Below, one piece after another: positions 56,125 to 64,000 of a stretch of 64,000 nt of DNA; position 1 is the first letter of the stretch; every line of letters begins with the position of its first letter. Where the stretch lies: contig KK106981.1 of NCBI GenBank assembly GCA_000611775.1, positions 9,699,183-9,763,182 of the forward strand, given 5' to 3'. The notes below the pieces were generated by a model that was not told the origin of the DNA, did not search any database, and worked only from the letters and a program-made list of their open reading frames with translations. Source of the DNA: Umbilicaria muhlenbergii. Taxonomy: Eukaryota > Ascomycota > Lecanoromycetes > Umbilicariales > Umbilicariaceae. The translations under genes and the position numbers were made by a program.

Positions 56125-56447
56125 TATGGCGACCAAGCTCTGGAGGCCAAAGGCTGGCGGAAGAGCTGTCCTAATTTCTAGAAGCTGATACCCGTAGGGC
56201 TAGGCCTGACGCGCCCAGTTCTTTGGCGTTCGTTCGCGCTAAAATGCGCCTTGCCGTTCTGCGTCACGGGTCCAACCGGCCGCAAAGAATCTGAAGACAC
56301 ATCGGCACCAATTGTAAGCGGCCAACCTTCTTGCTAGTATCTTCGCACCAATTCTGGGATTGGCGTAAATCCGGCTGGTTGTTAGGGTTTTGGCGATGCG
56401 TGTCCGACTGACCCTGAATTGAATAGTTTTGAGAATTGTCCGTTGTC
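56125..56447. promoter_or_regulatory. Divergent promoter of NUP188-like and TRP genes
   Basis: The 323 bp between the two start codons must hold both promoters. A TGACTCG at 56104-56110, one base from the Gcn4/CPC1 core TGACTCA, lies just outside, within the first coding exon of the NUP188-like gene, about 340 bp from the TRP ATG. No exact CPC1 site was seen. Confidence 0.5.
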
Positions 56448-58856
56448 ATGCCTACCCTGGAGCTCATCGATCACTCCCCGCACCACCCCTCGCCTGCGCC
56501 GCCGTTGCCCAGCGCATCGAACCTCGTACTGATTGACAATTACGATTCGTTCACGTGGAATGTCTACCAGTATCTGGTTCTTGAGGGTGCCGCTGTCACA
56601 GTATATCGGAATGACGAGATTACACTTGAGCAGCTAATCGCGAAGGAGCCTACTCAGCTTGTGATCAGTCCAGGACCAGGTCACCCGGATACAGATGCGG
56701 GCATAAGTCATGCAGCGATTCAGCATTTCAGTGGAAAGATACCGGTGCTTGGGGTATGCATGGGAGAGTAAGTGTCCGGTGGCAGCTTGGATATCAGGAT
56801 ACTGGAGAGCTGATCACTTAACGATAGGCAGTGCATATTTTCTGTTTTTGGTGGCCGAGTGGACGTGACTGGGGAGATTCTACATGGCAAAACTTCTCCG
56901 TTACGACACGACTCAAAAGGTGTATACGCAGGTCTTCCTCAGGATCTCCCAGTCACACGTTACCATTCTTTGGCGGGTACGCACGCGACACTTCCAGATT
57001 GTTTAGAGGTGTCGTCATGGATTGCAAGTGGGCCTGATGGAGGGAGGGGAATAATAATGGGAGTGCGACATAAGGAACTACTCGTGGAGGGTGTTCAATT
57101 CCATCCAGAGAGCATCTTAACGGCTGAAGGGAGAACTATGCTCAAAAACTTCTTGACAATGGAGGGCGGCACATGGGCGGAGAACCAACGTATGCAGAGG
57201 GAAACAGCAAATAAAGATCATAATAACGTCACGGGCGGTATCACTACACATAATGGCATACTGTCCGGCGCCCATAGCCCCAAGAAGCAGTCAATACTGG
57301 ACAAGATCTACGAACACCGAAAGAAAGCGGTCGCAGACCAACTCTTGATTCCGTCCCAGAGACCAGCGGATCTCCAGGCGTCCTACGAGTTCAATATCTC
57401 ACCTCCTCAGATCTCTTTCCCACAAAGGCTCAAGCAATCACCCTACCCGCTTTCACTCATGGCAGAAATCAAGAGAGCTTCTCCTTCCAAAGGAATCATC
57501 TCAATGTCGACATGCGCTCCTGAACAGGCGAGAAAGTATGCCTTGGCCGGAGCAAGTGTAATCTCCGTTCTCACGGAGCCGGAATGGTTTAAAGGAAGCA
57601 TTGATGATTTAAGAACAGTACGCCAAAGCCTTGAAGGAATGCCCAATCGACCTGCTATTCTGCGGAAAGAATTCATTTTTGATGAATACCAGATTCTGGA
57701 AGCCAGGCTAGCAGGCGCTGATACGGTACTGCTTATTGTTAAAATGCTCGACAAGCGGACTTTGACAAGACTGTATGAATACTCTCAAAAACTCGGGATG
57801 GAGCCACTAGTAGAGGTAAATACAGTCGAGGAGATGGCGATAGCGAGCGAGCTGGGTGCGAAAGTGATCGGAGTCAACAATCGGAATCTTAATAATTTCG
57901 AGGTGGACCTCGAGACGACGAGCCGTCTAATGAACAAGGTGTCAAAAGAGACAATCATTTGTGCCCTGAGTGGTATTGCAGGACCTGATGACGTGAAGGC
58001 TTATAAAATGAACGGCGTCGGTGCCGTTCTGGTCGGCGAGGCTTTGATGCGTGCTGCCGATGCGGCCACATTCGCACACCAGCTTCTTGGTGCTTCTGAT
58101 GAGCCAGGTTCAGAGGCAAGTAAACCCAAGTTGTTAGTGAAGATCTGCGGAACTCGTACTCCAGATGCCGCCAAGGTTGCGGTCGAGGCGGGTGCTGATT
58201 TCATCGGTATTATCCTAGTGGAGGGCCGAAAGCGCTGTGTATCTCGAGACACAGCGCTGGCAATATCCAAGGTAGTCCATGGGACAGTAAAGCCTCCGGA
58301 GATTTCATCGTCCGGTCTCACAGTGCCGCCGTCATCGCGCGCCAGCGAGTACTTTGAACATACACTATCCTATCTTCAACACCCTGAAAGAGCGTTGCTT
58401 GTTGGCGTATTTCAAAATCAGCCCCTTTCCTATATCATAGCGCAACAGAAGCTACTCAGCCTTGACGTTGTGCAGCTTCATGGATCCGAGCCCCTGGAAT
58501 GGACATCACTGATACCAGTGCCCGTCATACGTCGATTCGGGCCAGGTGATGCTGGACTTGCCAGAAGGGGTTACCATGCGCTACCACTATTAGATACGGC
58601 ATCAGGTGGCTCGGGGCAAACACTGGATACAGAAGCAGTGCTGAGGACTTTGAAATCAGACGATAGCTTGCGGGTTATATTGGCCGGCGGGTTGACCCCG
58701 GAGAACGTGGATAGCATGTTGAAGGAGCTTGGAAGCCTTAGCAGCCAGGTTGCTGCTGTGGACGTCAGCAGTGGTGTGGAACAAGATGGCGTACAGAGTC
58801 CGGAAAAGATCAAAGCATTCGTGAAAGCTGCGAAATCAGCAGTGTCCAATCGTTAA
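56448..58856 (+). CDS. trpC: Trifunctional tryptophan enzyme: anthranilate synthase glutaminase / IGP synthase / PRA isomerase
   Basis: Two exons (56448-56767, 56828-58856) with a 60-nt intron encode 782 residues. The order glutamine amidotransferase, indole-3-glycerol-phosphate synthase, phosphoribosylanthranilate isomerase is that of filamentous-ascomycete TrpC (TRP1 in Neurospora). The amidotransferase has [17 protein letters not shown], the oxyanion-region SPGPGHP, nucleophile Cys104 in LGVCMGEQCIF, and the triad [10 protein letters not shown]. The IGPS part has [11 protein letters not shown] and [12 protein letters not shown]. The PRAI part has [13 protein letters not shown] and [16 protein letters not shown]. 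In synthesis of tryptophan the first domain supplies ammonia to anthranilate synthase component I (encoded elsewhere), and the other two catalyse later steps. The intron falls four codons after Cys104 and splits the Glu107 codon. The residue after MG is Glu where many homologues have Gln. The upstream in-frame codon at 56436 is not ATG. Confidence 0.96.
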
Positions 58857-59850
58857 CGGGGATGGCTCTTTCGGTGCAGTAATGCTTGTATGTCTTGCTT
58901 TACTTCCGATTGAGTGTATTACAGCATCCTGCCGCCCTCGACCGGCAGGCACACCATCAAAATAAGTGGTAATTCACAACCGGGAGGCCCCCCGATAACT
59001 CGACGGCGAAGGAAGTTTCGAGCTGCGCAGATACTATTAGATGTCATTGGGCTTTTCCACCTGCAGTCCTGGTTTTAGTGACTAAGAAGTTGCCCCTTCG
59101 TTATCGACTTGCTGCTGAGGAACTCCCAGATTTCTCAGTTCAAGACTGCCACTTATTTTATGGTGGGCCTGTCGAGTACGGGTCCGGGTACAATCTATGT
59201 CGGTGGCCTAAAGTAGGCAACGGTGAATGGTGCCTTCGGCAGAGCATGGTTCATAGATCCAATCACCATCTGAAATCGTACTCGTTTCCTCGCCGAACTT
59301 TCACATTCTGACCAGACGGGTGTCATGTTTCTTGTCTGTGCCCAAGCTCTCCAACAGGTTTACCATTGCGTAACTTTGCTCATCTTACCGTCGGTCCTTC
59401 AACTTCACAGAGCTTTGCGGTCACTGTCGTCTGAGCTCCTGTCCTCGAGGCTCCAGACTCCTTTGCCAACCAATTGTGCGTTAGGTCTTGCGCATTTAAT
59501 TCACTTCACTTTACTGGTCGTTTTTTTGATCACCTCTTGAAGCTACATTTCGCAAGCCACATCTCACCCGGCTTCCTCACATTCGCCTGAGAACTTTCGT
59601 CCAACTCAGTCCTACAGAGGGGACTATGTCGAATAACCTCACCCCTCTCTTTCTTAACTCCATTACAACCTTCCGCTCACCGTACGCTCCACAACCTCGA
59701 TTGCAATACAGGCAAGGAGCTGAGCGTTACCTTCCTCCAACCTTTGGCATTAGTCCTCCGATTGCACTAAGTCATCTACGAGGCTCCCCTCTTTACTACT
59801 TACTGCAGTACTTCCAGCGTTGGTAGACATCTCTTGCAGCCACCGTCGAT
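58857..59850. other. Intergenic region with pyrimidine-rich promoter
   Basis: The TRP 3' flank and the promoter of the BRCT-WGR gene. Plus-strand pyrimidine-rich blocks occur at 59390-59640. Short frames only. Confidence 0.6.
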
Positions 59851-61021
59851 ATGAAGGACCCCTTCAAGAGGTTTACAGTGGCAGTTACAGGGGACTTTGG
59901 TGCAGCTCGTACGCACGAAAAGATGAAGCAATGGATTGAAATCAATGGCGGAACTTGGGCTACCAAGATCGACTCTACAGTCACACATCTGATCTGCAGT
60001 AAGGAGCATTTCTCGAAATCCGTGGCCATGGGTAAGTAGACTGTCTTGCCCCTTCCCCGAGCGGGCCTGTTCCCATGAATACTTCGATCAATCTTTGGCC
60101 ATAACGAGGGCATTGGCTTCGTCTACATCGAGAAATACGCTAACGCTCTCACGCTTCACAGTAAAGCAAGCACGGAAAATCAAAAAGCTCAAGATAGTCA
60201 GTTTTGACTGGTTGGAGGACTCTCTGATGAACCAGTCTCCGAAGAGGGAGGGAAAGTACTTGATGAAAAGTCGAATCAAGGAAGCCGCCAAAGCCAAAGC
60301 CAAGAAAGCTACAACGAGGAAGCAGAACATCAAACAAGGAGGTAAGTGTCCTATTTGGTTTGAATTGAGCGAGCGCCCTACTCGACTGGCTAAATCTTAA
60401 TAGTAAAAGCCTTTGAGAAGGGTGTCAAGGAGTTTCGAGACGAGATGTATTCTGGTAAGCGTGCAACCTGCCAGGCGGGTGCCGTCCAACGTACTGTAAA
60501 GGCATCCTTTTGATATTCCCTTAGATGGCTACCATATCTACCGTGACTCCACAGGCTTCAGCTACGACATCACTCTTGCCCGTGCCGATCTCACAAGCAA
60601 CCGAAACGAGCGCTACTACCTGAAAGTCAGTCCTGATCGTCCTTTTCCAACTCTCGTTTTCCCCTCCTTCTCTCCACATGGTGCCCGCGCATTCGTCGTT
60701 CGCCCTCGCTTACAAAGGCTCCAGCTGTACGAAACCCACACCGCTCCGAATCTGTACGCTACGTACGTCAAGTACTCTAGTCCGGGCAAAAGTGCTACCC
60801 ACGTCCTTTGCCCGACTGGAAGCACCTTCGAGATGGCGCTGAGCAACTTCAAAGCGTTCTTCAAGATCAAGACTAGGAAAGCTTGGGAGCAGAGGTTGGC
60901 AAGCGTGCAGGTCGATGATGATGCGTTCATCTACACTCCGCCTGCAGTGGGCATGCCAAAAGGAAGTATGCCCGTAAATCCAGATGAAACGTATGGGGAT
61001 ACGTCAGCCGGGTTCTGGTGA
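59851..61021 (+). CDS. BRCT-WGR domain protein (PARP-like N-terminal architecture without catalytic domain)
   Basis: Five exons (59851-60031, 60162-60341, 60404-60454, 60525-60625, 60725-61021) encode 269 residues; introns are 62-130 nt and all GT-AG. The first third is a BRCT domain: FTVAVTGDFG, INGGTWATKIDSTVTHLIC and the conserved tryptophan block KIVSFDWLEDSLM. A Lys/Ala-rich linker (KEAAKAKAKKATTRKQ) looks like a nuclear signal. The second half is a WGR domain: HIYRDSTGFSYDITLARADL, NERYYLKLYETHT, YVKYSSPGK and FKAFFKIKTRKAWEQR. BRCT plus WGR is the front end of fungal PARP proteins, but here the protein stops at 61021 with no ADP-ribosyltransferase domain downstream. It probably binds DNA or a partner in the nucleus and has no PARP catalysis. 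Confidence 0.88.
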
Positions 61022-61753
61022 TGGGGCGGAAGCTTGGGCTCTAGTCTGTACATGGTCGTCATCTGGTACTAAGTGGTCTGGTTTTGAGACGGTAGTGCGT
61101 GGAGATTGCAGAGGATGGAGCGATCTGAGCCCTAAGATGACTTCAACGTGACGGGGATGTATTTAGGCAGCTTCGATAGTACCGAGGAGTTGACATTCAA
61201 AAATTGGCTTATGTCCAATTCACCAGTCCCTCTAAAAACGCCGCTCTGGGGTCGTATCTGCTGAGAATCGGCAAAGAACAAGCCTTTCTGTTTTACGCCG
61301 GCGCTTAGGAGCAGGCGCGGCAGGTTACCGAAGGGGTGTCGGCATCCGCCAGTAATCTGCTGGACGCTTTCTTGCGCGCATACATCGCAGACCGCGAGGA
61401 CGTATCCACACGGCAAAGATGCATCCTACATCTTTGGTGTGACAGTCATTCCCCGTCTATGGCCCGGGTTATGAGGATGATGGGATCCTTCGGGGAAGGC
61501 GGGTCGGATCACTCGGAGCGGAGGCTTCCACCTCCCACGCTTCCACCACTTCGCCGTTGCCCTCTCGAGTCTCACGGCGGAGTCATTTTTGCTTTGCTTT
61601 TCATCCCCTGAGCGCTACCTTACACATATCTATTGCATTTCCACTACATGGCTCTTCGTGACATGATCTCGGCGCGCTTCTAACCTTCCGGGCGCATAGC
61701 TGGCTTGACGTCATTTCATCGCCTTCTACTGAGGCTGAGGGCGGGTTGGCACC
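61022..61753. other. Intergenic region
   Basis: The 3' flank of the BRCT-WGR gene and the promoter of the t-SNARE gene. No gene was recognised; short frames only. Confidence 0.65.
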
Positions 61754-62915
61754 ATGTCCGCCGATCACTACCAGCAGTATGGCGGCAATCCATATGAACA
61801 AACCTCACATGAGCCAGCTCCGTTCGCGGAGAGGCTGGATGCGCAAGGTGAAGCAGTACGTGCGGCCATTCAGATCGCATTATTCAAGACTTGCCTTTAA
61901 TGTATAATCTGTCTCCAGCCAGTCCAGTACCTGCAGCCCACCGCTCCGTTAACCTACGAGCTCTCGAATTACTCCGGAGGCTCCAACTATTCCGAATCCA
62001 ACCACCGACTGTCCAACTACGGCCCTCCCGGCACCATCCTCACTCAAGAAGACTTCCTCGCCCGGATCGAAGCAACCCGTTCCAGCATCGCAACACTCAC
62101 AACGCACATTTCGCAAATCGCCACGCTCCACCAGCGCTCTCTCTCCTCGCCCGACTCGGCCTCCTCGGCGGAGCTCGAACACAAAGTCACGCAGACCCAG
62201 GTTCTCAACACCCAGATCAAAGACCAGATTAAGAGGCTAGAGCTCGATGCAGCGAAGACGACAGATGCCGGGCTGAAGCGCACGAAAGACACGCAGGTGG
62301 GAGGGCTGAAGAGGGGGTTCAAACGGGAACTGGAGAATTACCAGCAGGAGGAATCAGAATACCGGCAACGATACCGAGAGCAAATAGCGAGGCAGTACCG
62401 GATCGTAAACCCCGACGCTACTGATTCCGAAGTCAACGAAGCCGCGCATGCGGACTGGGGTAACGAGGGAGTATTCCAAACCGCGGTACGCATCCCCTCG
62501 ACAGCTTAATCACCTCCCACCAGTCGAATTGCAGGGATTTGTCGAAGCTAATATTCTCTGTCTACCTACACAGCTCAAATCCAACCGCTCCGGCGCCGCC
62601 AACAGCGTCCTCGGCGCCGTGCGCGCCCGCCACAACGAGATCCAGCGCATCGAAGCCACCATCGCCGATCTCGGCCTTCTCTTCCAGCAGTTGGCCGAGC
62701 AGGTCGAGGTGCAAGAATATTCGACCGTGCAGATTGAGCAGGGCGCGGCGCATGTGGTGGAGAATGTCGACAAGGGGAATACGCAGTTGGAGGTGGCGAA
62801 TAGGCATGCGCGGCGGACGAGGAAGATGAAGTGGTGGTGCTTTTTTATTGTGGTGCTGATTTGTTGTATTCTGGCGCTGGTGTTGGGGTTGTATTTTGGG
62901 TTGAAGAAAAATTAG
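61754..62915 (+). CDS. SSO1: Plasma-membrane t-SNARE, syntaxin family (Sso1/Sso2-like)
   Basis: Three exons (61754-61855, 61919-62485, 62574-62915) encode 336 residues; the joins read QGEA-PVQYLQPT and VFQTA-LKSNRSGAAN. After a Gln/Tyr-rich start come the Habc helices (ILTQEDFLARIEATRSSIAT to QIKDQIKRLELDAAKTT) and the linker RYREQIARQYRIVNPDATDS. The SNARE motif runs from RHNEIQRIEATIADLGLLFQ through LAEQVEVQE, where the ionic-layer glutamine sits, to the basic RHARRTRKMKWW. A C-terminal membrane anchor (FFIVVLICCILALVLGLYFG) ends three residues before the stop. It is a Qa-SNARE for fusion of secretory vesicles with the plasma membrane, pairing with Sec9 and Snc1. The ATG at 61754 has a favourable context (caccATGtc). 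Confidence 0.93.
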
Positions 62916-63520
62916 GGAGGGTTGGATCTACTGAGGGGGTTTTGTGAGATGGCTACATCATGTAAACTACCTTACCGTCCTTATATGAGTCGAAATTACT
63001 GTGAATATCTCATAGAATTACTGTAAGAAAGGTTACCCGTGTAGTTTAGTTTGTCAAAATATATACACCTTGTTAAGGATAAACGTATGACTTGTCCATA
63101 CAAGCTACTTGACTTATATGTACATATCTTCAATACGTGTATGTGCATTTGACTGTGATAAATGATCATACGTACGATAATTTTTTAACGTTGAACAGTT
63201 AAGACGTTCTCAAATGCATCTGTATAGAAGTGAGAGCACGTTATATTGACTACCTGTTTAGATAAAAAAACTGTTATTTGATCATTATTTTACCGTCATT
63301 GAGACTTCAAGGTTTTTAGCCAGTTGACAGTTTCCAGGTCAATCAATCAGTGTGAACTTGAGAGTGATTTAAATGTTTTTTCATTTCAAGATATCTACCT
63401 ATATACAAATAGCTATCTAAGCAAGGGTGCAATCATTAATCAACAAGAAATTAATGCCTGTTCTGAGACCACATCAAGGCTTTCAAAATGTCAAGGCTTT
63501 CAAGACATCAAGAGCTGAGG
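62916..63520. other. AT-rich tail region, no gene recognised
   Basis: Base composition drops sharply in GC just after the t-SNARE stop, with many TATA/ATAT/TTTT words (62990-63470). Imperfect direct repeats of TCAAGGCTTTCAA occur near 63473-63502. This is typical of decayed or RIP-affected repeat DNA at the edge of an assembly gap, but no element family can be named. Confidence 0.55.
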
Positions 63521-63581
63521 AGGAGAGGCAGGCGGAGAGACAGGCAGAGAGGCAGGCAGAGAGGCAGGCAGAGATGCAGGC
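63521..63581. repeat. Short purine-rich tandem repeat (GAGAGGCAGGCA units)
   Basis: Units of about 12 bases (gagaggcaggca, gagacaggca, gagatgcaggc) repeat four to five times up to the gap, so the array probably continues into it. Confidence 0.8.
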
Positions 63582-64000
63582 NNNNNNNNNNNNNNNNNNN
63601 NNNNNNNNNNNNNNNNNNNNNNNNNNNNNNNNNNNNNNNNNNNNNNNNNNNNNNNNNNNNNNNNNNNNNNNNNNNNNNNNNNNNNNNNNNNNNNNNNNNN
63701 NNNNNNNNNNNNNNNNNNNNNNNNNNNNNNNNNNNNNNNNNNNNNNNNNNNNNNNNNNNNNNNNNNNNNNNNNNNNNNNNNNNNNNNNNNNNNNNNNNNN
63801 NNNNNNNNNNNNNNNNNNNNNNNNNNNNNNNNNNNNNNNNNNNNNNNNNNNNNNNNNNNNNNNNNNNNNNNNNNNNNNNNNNNNNNNNNNNNNNNNNNNN
63901 NNNNNNNNNNNNNNNNNNNNNNNNNNNNNNNNNNNNNNNNNNNNNNNNNNNNNNNNNNNNNNNNNNNNNNNNNNNNNNNNNNNNNNNNNNNNNNNNNNNN
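63582..64000. other. Assembly gap (run of N)
   Basis: All bases from 63582 to the window end are N. The gap abuts a tandem repeat, which probably caused the assembly break. Confidence 0.99.

Noticed and set aside
63521-63581. Regular repeats resembling a CRISPR array
   Set aside because: Contiguous units of about 12 bases with no unique spacers, in a eukaryotic genome; it is a simple tandem repeat.

Overview
This window is nuclear DNA from a filamentous ascomycete (Pezizomycotina; Dothideomycetes is my guess, not shown). The evidence is the short introns (about 50-130 nt) with GT-AG ends and CTAAC/CTGAC-like branch points, the trifunctional TrpC-type tryptophan enzyme, and fungal-specific families such as a Prm10/ThrE-like protein, a Fig1-like protein, a fungal CorA-like protein, an Rds1-type ferritin-like secreted protein and a DHA1-type MFS carrier. 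Gene density is moderate, strands are mixed, and there are no operons. Most of the genes are spliced; I reconstructed the exon joins by reading splice sites and matching reading frames.

Layout. 0.7-6 kb: FHA-kinase (+), ferritin-like secreted protein (-), NEK-like kinase (-). 7-8.3 kb: NAD(P)-dependent reductase (+) with a GC-AG intron. 9.5-13.2 kb: 55-bp tandem repeat, a doubtful proline-rich ORF, a GGGAT microsatellite, and a cysteine-rich single-pass membrane protein (-) whose membrane segment shows only after splicing. 14-19.6 kb: large leucine-rich-repeat protein (-) and ribosomal protein L5/uL18 (-). 19.6-23.5 kb: no gene recognised. 23.5-25.5 kb: amino-acid permease (+). 25.5-30.7 kb: gene-poor, with one small candidate spliced gene. 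30.7-32.4 kb: low-complexity conserved-looking protein (+). 32.4-35.2 kb: G-rich, homopolymer-rich DNA. 35.3-42.8 kb: three neighbouring membrane-protein genes, Fig1-like (+), CorA-like (-) and Prm10/ThrE-like (-). 44.4-49.2 kb: MFS transporter (-) and glutamate-cysteine ligase (-). 50.3-56.1 kb: Nup188-like nucleoporin (-), divergent from the trifunctional TRP gene (+, 56.4-58.9 kb). 59.9-61.0 kb: BRCT-WGR protein (+). 61.8-62.9 kb: Sso/syntaxin t-SNARE (+). 62.9-63.6 kb: AT-rich DNA and a short tandem repeat running into an assembly gap (63582-64000).

Most genes are independent housekeeping or membrane functions: glutathione synthesis, tryptophan synthesis, exocytosis, nuclear pore, ribosome, amino-acid uptake. 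The most suggestive context is the adjacency of homologues of two yeast pheromone-induced genes (FIG1 and PRM10) around a CorA-like channel gene. I did not find a clearly new multi-gene system. The best leads are that neighbourhood, the cryptic cysteine-rich membrane protein, the BRCT-WGR protein without a PARP catalytic domain, and the small spliced gene at 26.7-27.2 kb.
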